NCBI GenBank assembly: GCA_025201365.1
Contig: JAIXMF010000055.1
Location: forward strand, 1 to 52,216
Direction: 5' to 3'
DNA: 52,216 nucleotides
Source: Syncephalis plumigaleata
Lineage: Eukaryota; Zoopagomycota; Zoopagomycetes; Zoopagales; Piptocephalidaceae
Shown: positions 32,951 through 44,425 of the stretch, piece by piece
Layout of the letters: each line of letters opens with the position of its first letter
How positions within the stretch are numbered: position 1 is the stretch's first letter
The notes under the pieces: generated by a model
What the model saw: only the letters and a program-made list of their open reading frames with translations
Database searches by the model: none
Told to the model about the DNA's origin: nothing
Program-made: the position numbers and the translations under genes

Positions 32951-33540
32951 GATATAAAAAAGTGGTAAAAGTAATAGGCGATATAATGTGTGTAGATGTA
33001 TATATGGTTGTAAGAGTGAGAAAGATAACGATTTCGATAGACCGGTTCATCTAGAAATGCGGTCAAAGAACTTTACCTTGATATATATAGAAATATTAAG
33101 GTAAGATTTCCCTTCAAGCATGCGGAGCATCTATTTCTCTCACTCATTCATTCATTCATGCATGATAATAAGCAAAGATGGCCTACTTTGTGTTATTCGA
33201 GAAAGAAAAAGAATAGTAGTACGATGGAGTTCCCGTAATACAGTGTATCAGCAGCATTATTTGAAACAATGCTACGGAAATGGTAGGATAAAGAGCAGTA
33301 GTACAAGTCTTTACTAGAAATGTACCTATCTTATCCGTTTGAATCGAATGGTAGCATTAGTGTTCATTACAGTGTCTCGATTTATTGTAAAATCAGCATT
33401 AATTAGTAAACTGTCGTTAATATAAATAACTCGTCATTAGCTTATTATTATCATTATTATTATTAGTTAGTATTGTTATTTTATCCTTTTATTTATTTAT
33501 TTATTTATTAGTATCTTTTATCATGTGTTATTGTTCGCTT
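32951..33540. other. Intergenic region
   Basis: About 590 AT-rich bases with (TTAT)n near 33490-33510. No gene recognised; contains the upstream region of the third LPMO gene and the 3' flank of the SR gene. Confidence 0.4.
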
Positions 33541-34361
33541 TTAGGTACTTGGTGTTTCCTCGCCTTTATCCGGTGATGGTGAATTTCGTCGCTGCTGTCG
33601 AGGTGATCGCGATAGTGATCGTGCCGTAGGCGATCGGCCACGAACCGGACTATCTCCTCTGTGTGGCGTACGACTCCGACTACGGCTCAGGCTTCGGCCA
33701 CGACTGTAGCTGCGTGAACGGCTACGGCTGGCTGGCGAGATCGAACGACGGTAACGAGGTGGGCTGCGGCTTCGTCTACCATATGGTGAACGACTACGCG
33801 AGCCACGTCGACCGTAACGACCTCGCGGGCCAGATCGCCACTGTGACGATGGCGTATGCTTCGCCCACTATATGAAATACGCGCTATTACAATACTATTC
33901 TTTCTTTCGCTTTTTCTTTCTTTACAACTTACCTGGATATCCAGTGGATACCCCTCGAAACGTCGTCCGTGCATATCGTGATAGGCGTCGTCCGCCCAGC
34001 TTGACTCCTCAAACTCTACAAATGCAAACCTAAATTATTTAATAAAAATTATTAATAACAACAATTATTCACTTTTATACGAAATAGATATATATATGTG
34101 TGTGTATATGTATGTGTGAATGTCTATCGTCAATGTTACTTACGGACGCGAACGTGGTCCCTTTGGCGCCGGAATATCACAGCGAATTAATCGACCATAT
34201 CTGTAACCAAAAATAACTTTGTTAGCTATAACTTGTACTCTAGGATAGTGAATTCGCAATAATAAATATAAAGCATAGCATTACCGTTCAAATTCATAAG
34301 CTAAATCACGAGCCCGTGTATCAGGATGGAATCCCGTAACAAACAGTGTACGACGTGACAT
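33541..34361 (-). CDS. SR-family splicing factor (RRM plus RS domain)
   Basis: Four exons on the minus strand: 34361-34285, 34200-34144, 34029-33933, 33867-33541; introns 65-114 nt, phases close; 185 residues. A single N-terminal RRM: RNP2 is TLFVTGF (residues 4-10), RNP1-like is RPFAFVEFE, with ADDAYHDMHGRRFEG in the second helix and last strand. The C-terminal half is an RS domain with many Arg-Ser and Ser-Pro dipeptides (SRSRSYSRGRSLSRSRSR). SR proteins bind exonic enhancers, recruit U1/U2 components and are phosphorylated on the RS domain. Resembles the SRSF3/SRSF7 or S. pombe Srp2 group; exact orthology not determined. Confidence 0.88.
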
Positions 34362-34722
34362 AACGTCTAGCGTAAGTTGAGTATCTAGTTCAATAAAAGT
34401 AATAAAGTCAATAAAAAGAATTCAAAAAGGAAAAGGAGGAAGAGCAGTTTTTTTATTCGAAAAATGAAAAGATACGAATTAAGAACGCTGGCAAGAACCA
34501 CGGACAAGTTCAAACGAAAGAAGAAAAGGGAATAGTAAACAAGGTTGTTATCAATACGATACCATAGCTAGTTAATTACAGGCTTTTTCCATCCAATTTG
34601 CGCAATTAGTCTTCTGTTTTATGAATAGATAATAATTAACACTTACAAGGACCCCCGTATTCTGTTTCCCAGCCCCCCTCCCTTTGGGGGAAGGACTGGG
34701 GTGATAGCGATAACCATCGCGG
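34362..34722. other. Intergenic region with a C/G-rich hairpin
   Basis: AT-rich except 34663-34704, where CCCAGCCCCCCTCCC is followed by TTTGGGGG and AAGGACTGGG, able to pair as a hairpin with CCCAG/CTGGG and CCCCC/GGGGG. A minus-strand splice-donor-like GTAAGT lies at about 34646. No convincing gene. Confidence 0.35.
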
Positions 34723-35023
34723 TTAATTTGTTATTTGTTGTTTGGTTCCCTCTTGATCTTGTTCTTCATTGCTTGAACGTTTAGAAGGAACGGTACTTTG
34801 TCGGAATTGTGTTGGAACACCGGTTCCACTAGGAAGGCATTTGGTGATTTGAATGAAATCCAGACGAGCAATCATAACCCCGATTCCACAAACGATACTT
34901 GAATCCTTTAATTTGCATGTCCTCTTAATCATTGTTTCGATGTGTGCATCTAATAGAATAATGAATTAGTATACTGTAATAAATATCAAAGTGTAATGAG
35001 GTATACTTACCGTAAGGGATCAT
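34723..35023 (-). CDS. Possible small two-exon protein, unknown
   Basis: Exons 35023-35011 and 34949-34723 joined by a 61-nt intron with GTAAGT and TATTAG ends; the spliced frame is exactly 80 codons (79 residues). The product begins MIPYDAHIETMIKR, has a short hydrophobic stretch (IVCGIGVMIARLDFIQI) and a hydrophilic tail rich in Gln/Glu. I do not recognise it. Consistent splicing argues for a gene, but its small size and the repeat-rich location leave it uncertain; it could be a fragment of a larger lost gene. Confidence 0.35.
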
Positions 35024-36304
35024 GACAAGTAGTAGGACACTTTCTCATTGATAGTGTGGGAGCTATGGTTGCTCGATTTGCTCAAGCACAATGTGTACGC
35101 GATATACAATAAGGTAGTGTGAGTAGAGTGTAATAAGACAGCGTAAGAGCGTGTAATAAGCACGATTGAACTGGAAGATGGAGATAATAGATGCGTCTTT
35201 TTATATATGTGGCATGTTAGTAGCACCAACTGCATAGATCTATTATGTAGGAGTGAATACGCTCATACAGATACATACAGGAAGGATGAATCTATTGTGA
35301 CAAGCAGTGTTATCTACAACACAATACAGTAAGATTCGTATCATCTAATGTCATTGTAGCAAAGTTACAATGGTACAATGCCGCTTAGAACACAGCAATC
35401 AATACAGGCAAGTGCCGATACTAATCGACATGTTTGTTATTCGTACCAACTGCATTTCCCTTTTCCTTCCCTTTACCTCTTTACTAATGCTGTCTTCTTA
35501 GTGCCAACTACATTCCACTTGTCATTAAACAATACACATATTCTTAGTCTTGACTACATTCCACTTGTCGTTGACTTCTTTCACATACTGGCTTATTCGT
35601 GCCAACTGCATTCTAAGTGTTTCCCTTTACTTCTTCACCACTACTGTCTCCTTCGTGCTAACCTCATTTTCCTTGCCAATAAACAACACGCGTCTTATTC
35701 GTGTCAACTGCACTCTAGTTGTTTCTATTGTTTCCCTGCTATTTATTTCTTAAACAACACGCGTCTTCTTCGTGTCATTCACATTCCACTTACTTCCTCT
35801 TTCACTTTAGCATACACATTCCCAATAACAGCTATTCTGCCATACTATCTCTATGACGTTTATTTATCTCTTTGTTTTCCTCTTCCTCTAAGCTATCTAT
35901 ATGCTCACTTGTCATTATTATTACTATACCAATAAGTGTTGTTTATTGTTCGTTCTAGTCCTTTGTCTTCTAGCACTGTCCTGCTTATTTATCAATGTTT
36001 AAGCGTTCACTGTTCTCGTTGTAATATGTACCCTTTACTTTTACCACTCTTTTCCGTCATCTGTTTGTATGCCACCAATACGTCATGCTTTTATTTGTAT
36101 TTTATTTGTTTACTGCCATCTCCATACTCTATCTACATACAAGCATACGCTGCTTCTTCAAATAAACTGGCATACGTGTTCATGCACCCTTCCTTGCTCA
36201 TTCCTTGCTCGTTCGTGACAAGTCAGTCATTCTACTATTCACTGCTTGTTTATTACATTGTTTATCGTGTATTCTATTTGTTCGCTCGTTACTCTCTATG
36301 CAAT
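35024..36304 (+). repeat. Repeat block related to the arms and LPMO flanks
   Basis: From about 35335 the sequence resembles the repeat blocks at 6709-7200 and 10250-11126, including copies of the AACACGCGTCTT..CGTGTC motif (near 35526, 35680, 35753). 35880-36304 is a close but imperfect match to 10690-11126. Long incidental frames of hydrophobic, Ser/Leu/Tyr-rich composition come from the pyrimidine bias and are not genes. The block ends CTCTATGCAAT, the same end seen at about 11126. Confidence 0.75.
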
Positions 36305-36364
36305 CAATTGTAAGCATTATCAGCATAGTTTATTGAATAAATATACGATTTAAAATGCTCATCG

Positions 36365-37409
36365 AATACAGCATATGATTATGGAATATGCGAGTATTTG
36401 TAATGTTGATCCGTTTTATTTAATATGGTATAGTTGACACTGTAAACTATCATTGAAGCATTTGGTAATATCGAGTATTGCATTCTCGTTGTAAGCACAT
36501 ATGCATACGCGGTCATTCCATTCACTAGTTTGCTAACTATTAAATCGTTATTAGCATTAGCCGAATAGGACTACAAGGCAGCACAGGAGCTACGGGTAAG
36601 ATGATAGCAAAAGACATGTATATAAATCCATTTAATAAATTGCATTAGATTTATTGATTTTGAATCGAATGAGGTAGTTCCGGTGGCCATAGCAGCAATG
36701 AATGAAATTGAACTAGGCGGCAATAATCTTCATGTTATTACAGCCATGATACCTGGTACATTAATCGAAGGCATGAAGGCATTAAAAGGATTGGCACCAC
36801 TTCAAGCACTATCTGCTACGATAGCCAGTACTGCTACTACATGTACATACATACATACATGCATACATAGCAATCTAAGTATACTATACCAATACCTTGA
36901 CAGGACAATCCATGACAATACCACCGGTGGAACCATTGAATAGCGCATTGGGTGAAGAATACATCAGCATTATAGGAAGTCAACGTTACGCGGTAATGCA
37001 GAAACTCGCACAGAGTGAAGAGGTAGGCAACGCGTATGTACTGATATATCGAATAACATTACTGGTGTAGGCAGCTCGTGTTGCACATAATCGTGCACAG
37101 AAGAGCGACAACACGACAACTACTGTGGTGTGTATTGCTAATGCAGTCACTGCCGGTGAAGCGGACAATACACTAAGCGAAGAGCTCGAGAAGGAGTGTC
37201 GGCGCTTTGATATCGTAACTCGTATTCATATTGAATTAGACGACGACCCCGCTGGTGCCGCCTATATATTCGTGCAGTTTGATGACGTGTCTGGTGCACA
37301 GCAAGCGGTGAAGATGCTCCATGGCCGCTGGTTCAGTGGACGACAGTTGGCGGCCGACTTTTACAACCAGGATGCGTTTATTCAAGGCAATTATCGATTA
37401 GCTATGTAG
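36365..37409 (+). pseudogene. PUF60-like splicing factor, 5'-truncated, UHM retained
   Basis: Exons 36649-36827, 36904-37022, 37071-37409 (introns 76 and 48 nt, in phase). The first exon encodes the end of an RRM (IDFESNEVVPVAIAAMN, IELGGNNLHVITAM), then a linker with RYAVMQKLAQ. The last exon encodes a U2AF-homology motif (UHM): TVVCIANAV, YIFVQFDDVSGAQQAV and the diagnostic GRWFSGRQLAADFY. This order matches human PUF60 / fly Half pint, a U2-snRNP-associated splicing factor that binds UHM ligand motifs. RRM1 and the start of RRM2 are absent; the upstream 36365-36648 matches 8230-8500 and looks like intron. The remaining frame is intact to its TAG, so it decayed little or still makes a short protein. 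No start codon in a good position. Confidence 0.7.
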
Positions 37410-38339
37410 ACATCAGTGAATAATAAAGTGAATATCTCAACTTGGTACACTTATACGACATATGTTGCCACGATGTGTAGTCGACCAAGTAGGCCGTAGA
37501 ATGATGCATCATTAAACATTACCTACAATGTAGTGCCAATTACAATGTGGTATACCTTTACAGCTGGTGATACACTACTAGTATATGATGTGCTAGATGT
37601 CGTAGTAGCTGATCGATATGTACTAACCTATTGAATGATGATGGATTTGATGATAAACTAATGTCTAATAAAAAGTATTAGTAGTGTAATATGAGTGCAT
37701 TGTACTTACTTGAATCGTTTGCTTTTTAGATATGACCAAATGTAAACACGCTTAGACAAGTGTATACAGGAGATTAATGAATATTTATTGACAGAAAAAG
37801 CAAAACAAACATATTTGATACAGTTGGCCATACATGGCGCATATTGAATGGAAATAGAGAATACTTGGATACTGTCAATGATATTGCAAAAGAAATGCTA
37901 TTTGTTCGAGCGCCTTTCCCTATGTCGCTAATCAAGGTGCATCATTAAAACAAGCAATTTTTATTTATTATTATGCCGAAAGGAATACAAACTAATGACA
38001 TACGTATGCAATATTGACAGGATGAACGACAGTCGTACCTACGCGACAATACTATGATGACGTCAATCTTAGAACTAGTAATATATCTGTCTTCCGAAAT
38101 CATATTATACTATTTGATGAGATGACAATCAGTCAGCAAGCTAGGAAAGGCAGTCAAGCCGTTGAATTCTGCTTAATACATGGACTATTGATTGATCAAT
38201 AGGAATAAAGCTTACTTTTGATATTCTATTCTTACATTGTTGAACATGCATACATTAGAATGATAATGTCAAACGTATGCCATTTGATTTACATGTAGTC
38301 AATGCGTATGTGTGTGAGAGAATGATGCTTGAGGAATGA
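37410..38339 (+). pseudogene. Decayed coding remnants of an unidentified gene
   Basis: Protein-like pieces occur in mixed frames: at about 37768-37846 EINEYLLTEKAKQTYLIQLA, at about 37848-37940 REYLDTVNDIAKEMLFVR and APFPMSLIK, then after a splice-like acceptor at about 38020 DERQSYLRDNTMMTSI. Stops and frame changes separate them. I cannot name the parent gene. The first part of the interval is the 3' flank of the PUF60-like copy. Confidence 0.3.
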
Positions 38340-38560
38340 TCATATGAATTGGATGAATGTCGTATCGTATTATAGATACCATCAAGTATGTTCATGTTCC
38401 ATTGATACGCCCATATGATTGTGGGATCATTTGATGACATGTCGTGATGCATTGCAACCAGTATCGATCACGTCAATTGACAATGGAATAAGCAAGGATA
38501 GATGACATACAAATGAACATGTCATGTAGATGTCATGATAATAAATGACATTTGTATGAA
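38340..38560 (+). repeat. Dispersed repeat, third copy of the arm's outer segment
   Basis: About 220 bases closely resembling 6420-6640 (+) and 19205-19440 (-): shared words include GATTGTGGGATCATT, ACAAATGAACATGTCATGTA and GATGTCATGATAA. Several substitutions, so older than the arm duplication. It contains many TGACAT/ATGTCA half-sites. Confidence 0.75.
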
Positions 38561-39490
38561 TGTGACAATCAAGTCAGAATAATAATTACATGCACGCTCT
38601 ATTATTGAAAGCTATCGTGTAGTATATCTACAAGTCCCTTCCGTCTATTCATCCATGGTCCTATTACATAAATATCCACTAATGGCTGGTTCATTTATTG
38701 AATAAATATGTAATGCTATAGGGCATTCTTCTACTCTATTCATCGTCCGATTCTTTCTTCTACTCCAGCTATGCTTATTACTTATCGTGTGCCATGAATG
38801 AGCATTGTATATCGAGTGAGGTCGTCGAATATTGATTACACGAGTGCTATTTCATCACATATGTCAGTATCCTTAGAACTATGCTTCCTACATATTGTCA
38901 TTACACTTGGATTACAACATGTCATAACTATGTCTAGTGTTGCTGTAATGCTAGGAACAAAGACAGCGTCTACGTTTCTATACTTTAATGTTTAAACGAT
39001 ACAACAGCATGGAAGCGAGTGATGACAACAGCGATCAATGGTATTGGTGAAAACACGATTCGATACACATACAAGTGATTACGGAGGACGTAGTCAAATG
39101 TGAAAAAGAGAAAGAGAAAGAAAAAGAGATAGTTGCAACGGATACGTATTCTTCAATGACACATCGTGACACCATTAACAATTGGATCTAGACGTTCTTC
39201 TGCACATCGCATGCATCTACCACATTGGTGTACACTAGTGTTTGAATGATTGTGTAGACACAAGTAATCAGCATTATTGATAGCAGTTTATTCATTATGC
39301 ACGAGTACATGTATACACTAGTATCAACATCAATCCTTAATCATCATTGTATTGACTGATGATATACGAGAATTGTTTAATGTCCACATTTTATTGCCTA
39401 ATGAAAATTGTTATCTCACTCAAAATCAATTTATTTTTTATTAATTTGCTCCATACAAATTATGCAACTTTAGCCACGCTTGTCTTCTCC
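38561..39490. other. Intergenic region upstream of uS7m
   Basis: About 930 bases, AT-rich, with a GA-rich run at 39104-39130. No gene recognised. Confidence 0.4.
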
Positions 39491-40409
39491 ATGCTTCGTG
39501 TTTCCACTCTATTGCGATCAAGCCTTTTACGCGGCAGTATACGTCCTGCCGTGGGCACTCACTGTTTGTCTGCTGTTCGACAGCTAGCCACAAGTAAGTA
39601 GAACGTGTAGTTACGTGATTGACGCGTCAACTATATATTTACATGTTTATTTACTTGGAATCCCACTTTATGTAGACACGAATGGATCTGCCAATGACGA
39701 TCTGCTTAATGTTATAGAAGATATCACCAATCAAACTAGCAATAGCACTACTAGTACTACCTCGTCATATGTTTTTGGCGGCAGTACGGGTGCCGGTGAC
39801 GATGAAGCTATTCAACAGGTGGTTCGTAATTCAATTGAAGCATTTGCTTTACGGGAAGAACCATCATTAAACAAGCTTACCGCATCAGATGAAGCCTTGC
39901 TAGACGCGACGACATCAACGGATGAGGAGACGATGACATCACGGGTCACGGAAGCAATGCGTACATCAATGCGTGATGATCCATTATTATCGCAACTCGT
40001 CAACACCATTATGAAGGATGGCAAAAAGGCACGCGCGCAAGGTTTCGTCGCGAAAGCATTGCTCGAAGTACGCTCCCGTACGCATAGTGATCCCTACGCT
40101 CTACTGGTCAGTGCGATCGAGCGATGCTCTCCGTTACTTCGTCTCGCTAGTACGCGTAAGGGTTCAAAGAATGTACCGGTACCGTTCCCGTTGAATGAAC
40201 GGCAACGTCGTCGTTACGCGATCACTTGGATATTGAAGGCGGCCGAGAAACGATCCGAGCGTCAATTCCCTATGCGTTTAGCGAGTGAACTTATCGCCGT
40301 GTCCCAAGGACAAAGCTCGGCCATCGATCATCGTCAGCGTGTACACAAGGAAGCATTGGCGGCTCGTGCCAATGTACAAGCGGGAACACAGCATCGTTCT
40401 TCATTCTAA
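39491..40409 (+). CDS. RSM7: Mitochondrial small-subunit ribosomal protein uS7m
   Basis: Two exons, 39491-39593 and 39676-40409, one 82-nt GT-AG intron in phase; 278 residues. The N-terminus is Arg/Ser/Leu-rich without acidic residues (LRVSTLLRSSLLRGSIRP), a typical mitochondrial presequence, encoded mostly by exon 1. After an Asn/Ser/Thr-rich segment the uS7 domain occupies the C-terminal 150 residues: PLLSQLVNTIMKDGKKARA, ALLVSAIERCSPLLRL, NVPVPFPLNERQRRRYAI, RLASELIAVSQGQ and HKEALAARAN. uS7 nucleates assembly of the small-subunit head on the 3' major domain of the rRNA. The long acidic spacer (residues about 40-120) is an insertion compared with bacterial uS7. Confidence 0.9.
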
Positions 40410-40636
40410 TCATCATCATCACACACGCCTGTCTACACATAGTAGCTTTCTTTCATCGTATCATTTCTTTATGTTTCTCCATCATAACCATCATCATAAT
40501 CATCATCATCTAATAAATATGATTACTACTATTATTACTCTCCTTTACATTAAATGATACGAATGTATTCATATGTATATATACTATGTTAAGAACAAAG
40601 AAAAACACAAATATACGAATATGTTTATTTAGAATA

Positions 40637-43600
40637 TTAAGCAACATCACCATTAGGTGTGAGTAGACGAGCGTGTGCTGTCTTCATTTCCGGAACAATA
40701 ATAAGACGGGATGAATGGGATGCTTCGTTTGCTGTCACTTCAAGGGTAGCAACTCGTTTCTCGCGTTGATGCTGCAGTGTCGACGTTCTTAATGTGGCCT
40801 CCAATCGATTATCGCAAAGTGGACACGCGTAGGACTGATTCTCCTGTTCGAGTTCCTCGAGCCGCTCCTCCGATAATTGATTATCGCATCGCATGTGAAT
40901 CCATCGTTCGCAAATGTCGCAACATGCCATGTTGCCTGTATCCTCTTCAAGTTCCATTTGTTCCTCTAGCGTGAGTGCATCATTCTCATCCTTATAGGTG
41001 ATCAGACAGCATGGACAATAACGATCGGCCATGTAGTCATCGTAGCATGAATGACAATAGGTGGCCACGTAACGTGGATGTAACTGATTCGGTGTGGATG
41101 TATCAGGCGGTAATATTACATCGCGTAATTCATCCAACGTGTACAACGGCCGTTCGGGATGTTTAGTGTGGCATGTGTGGCAACGAGTACATGCGGGACA
41201 ATGCCAATCGTTACCTATTAATTAATTTATACATAAATGCATGTATGCATGTATAAATTAGCTACTCTATCGTATATATCATGATATTGTTTCTATTATT
41301 TACCTTTCTTCTTCTTCTTGACTTGATTTGTATTTGCACAACAGCTATTATGCCATGCTCTATCGCAACCCGCGCACAACTGCCATGAATGCTTGCTCTG
41401 CTTGTCTCGCTCTTTATCGTTCACTTCTTTGTCGCATACCGTGCATCGTTTGCAATTGCGACATCGCCACGGGTACTCGGATGCTTGCATTACCACGCGT
41501 GGTGTAGTGAGATTGGCACATAATGTATGATACTTTCGTTTACATTCAGTGCACGTGACAAATGCTTTCCTCGATGCTGGAAGCATGTCCTCCGACTTTC
41601 CCTCCAACAATGTACTAGGTGCTGTTGTTTTCAAGCAATGGAAACATACTAGAATCTGCTTAATCGATGGTACTGGTGTGCCACCCGTACTACCCTGCGA
41701 TTTTGTACGTTGTGTGCTGGGTGTAGATGCTGCAGACGATTCACTATAGCCATTTGTCGTATTGCCAGCACTAGTACTACCACTAATGGGTTTCAATCGA
41801 AGGGTGACTTTACCCGATTTAATGGTACTAGACGTGCCACTACTAGCCACGCTACTTGCATCCGATGAAACACTACCGGATCGTTCGAGTCGATTTCGCT
41901 TCTGAGGATATTCACTACGTGATGTCTCCACGCTATCTGCACCGAATGGTAAACGTGGATATATTTTACGTTTTTGTCGTTCACGAGTCATCGAATCATT
42001 CGGCTCCTCCTCAGGTAATTGTGATGAGATACTCGCGGCTATTCCCGTATGCGATTGCTTGTTATCCTGCATTGGTGTATGTACAATGGTACGATTATCC
42101 GATGGTTCCTAATCATTATATTATTCATCTATATCGCATATTACTAACCATAATACTTACATGTTTATAAGAAATAGATGGTTTTCGTTTACTAGTCGAT
42201 GTCTTGATTGACGATATTTCCTTATGAGAATCGGATATTGCGATATCATCGTGTCCATTAACCACGTCCACTTCTTCATCAATCATCATACGTGTTTCCT
42301 TGACATCAACATTACCCGCTAGTTCTGTACGCGATGATAATTCGTGATTCGTCGTTGATGTCGTGTCTTTTTGTAATTGATCCGTGGTAGATGCTTCCAT
42401 ACGTGCCATTAATTGTCGATTAGATACAGGTGCTACGGATGTAGCATTCTAATTAATACACAAATAATACAGTGTCATCATCATTGTTGTTAGTATAAAC
42501 ATTGCAAGAATCATGATTGTAATATACTTACGCCATGTCGTAATTTCAATGTGATTGCAGCAGGTCGTTGTCCGGCATCTTCCTCGTTGGTCATCGGTGT
42601 CACACCCGTACCATTTGTAAGTAGACCGGGTGTAATTTTACCTTTCTCTTCAAGTAGAAACTTTGTTCTTTCTCCCGCTGAAAATGGACGAATCGGCGTT
42701 TGACCATAGGCCGATTGTGGTGAGGTCAATGCTCGGTAGGATTCATGGCCGGACACGGTATTTAATGGATTGGATGTACGATGAGCTGATTGCGTATCAA
42801 TACGAGGTGGTCTACCGCGAGGTCTACCTCTACCACGACCACGTTTCGGTGTCAAGTAAGCGGGTAAATTGGCGGTATGATGTGTGCCACCAGTTGATCC
42901 AGATGCCGTGTTAGACAATGCTGATGATGCCGACGAGGATAATGGTAGACCATTCGCTCCCGAGCGTAATTCATCGGGTAAGGACGCGATGGTAAATGTA
43001 GGTTCTGGCAATGCAAGGGGTGGAGCAGGTTTAGGCGATGGTTGATTGAACCTTGTTCGATGTCTACACCAAAGAAGAAGAGGAAGAAAGAAGAGGAAAG
43101 ATTAGTACAATATGCTTGATGATTAGTAGTCAACACGATTAGTCACGTACACTGGTAGTAAATTTTGATATTGTCCATCTAATAAAGCAATGGGAAAGTA
43201 CGAATTATCTTTCTCCTCTATTGCTGACGTATCGAACGGAGTCAATCCATAGGAATTCATTCTTGTTACGAGATTTGCATAACTATAATCATCGTGCTGA
43301 TGCTGACTAGTCGCTGGCATTGATGTATCTATCGTATCTGTATCCATAGATGAGAATGCCACTCTCTCCTCTACTGCTGCATCATTGATTAGTCCCGTCT
43401 CTTTTCCAGTTGTCACTCCCGTAGATATGGGAAGTATAGACTCGAGTCGACACTGAGTTGGCTGGGTAATGGTCGGTATAAATTCAATTTGCGTATGCGG
43501 ATCAGACCACGATGCGAATTGAACTCGTCGTTGCGCAAATTTCGCATTAAGTTCGCGTACACGTTGAGCAGCGTGGTAGAGTCGTTCCTTCGCTGGAATA

Positions 43601-44425
43601 TCCTTTTCACGTAAGCGTGGTGGTTTCAACGCAAGACGTGGCACCACCGTGGACGGGTCCCATTGTGGTGCATTACGCGCTGCTCGTAGGGCGGCCAATT
43701 CAGCCGGTGTGGGTGGTGGCATTCTAGCCTCAAAGTAGTCATCCTTCCAGGGTCGACCATTCTTAATGACGAGATGACCGAACTTTTTAAACACACTACG
43801 TGCACTAACGAGTAGGATGTTACGTCGTCGTAAAGTACTCGGTAAGTAGCCGTGATCATTCATGAATTCCCTATCCTGATCATCGGCATCAACTCGTTTC
43901 AAATCGGGATTACGTACGAAAAACACGTAACTATCGCGATAATGTAGTAATGCGGATGGTTCCTTCGCCAACATGTACAATCGGCGCGGATGTCTTGTTT
44001 TCACGGGAAATGTCAGCACTGCATATTCACGACCTGTAATACGTGCTTAGCATTTGTTCATGAACAATACTCGCGATTAACTCATACGTACCGCCTTGTA
44101 GAACACCGTCTAGATCCACCTTCTGTTCCCCGAGTGGATCATGCTCACCGTCTGAATTAGGATCGTTTAACGACGTACTCTCTAGTGTGGCGTCATTTAC
44201 CGCGTTTGTGTCCTCGCTACTTTGATGTCGTTGCGTTAAACGGGAGAACTTCTTGTTAGGCGTGTCAACATCCATCGTATCTCCATCATGGTCGTTATTC
44301 AAAGTATTGCTAGTGGCGGTATAGCCAGGGTCACTCTCCTTTGGTGTCATTGCTATAGTTGAATGCGGTGATTCTATCGGTGTCTCTACGTCATCGTCGT
44401 CAACGATCAATCGCGTATCCTCCAT
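40637..44425 (-). CDS. Chromatin-remodelling subunit: RSC7/Swp82 domain, AT hook and PHD fingers
   Basis: Minus-strand exons 44425-44092, 44033-43147, 43063-42532, 42448-42161, 42108-41304, 41214-40637 (about 1140 residues if one gene). Exon 2 holds the RSC7/Swp82 (Npl6) domain: GREYAVLTFP, RRLYMLAKEPSALLHYRDSY, NILLVSARSVFKKFGHLVI, DDYFEARM and later YFPIALLDGQYQNLLPVY. Exon 3 has an AT hook, KRGRGRGRPRGRPPR. Exons 5-6 encode tandem PHD fingers (CFHCLKT ... CTECKRKYHTLC ... WRCRNCKRCTVCD ... LCAGCDRAWHNSCC ... WHCPACTRC) and a further PHD-like finger (MACCDICERWIHMRC ... YACPLC). Such subunits read histone tails in RSC/SWI-SNF-type remodellers. Four of five junctions are clean; 43147 to 43063 does not keep phase with any GT-AG pair, so a frameshift, a mis-set junction or two genes are possible. 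N-terminus acidic. Confidence 0.75.
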
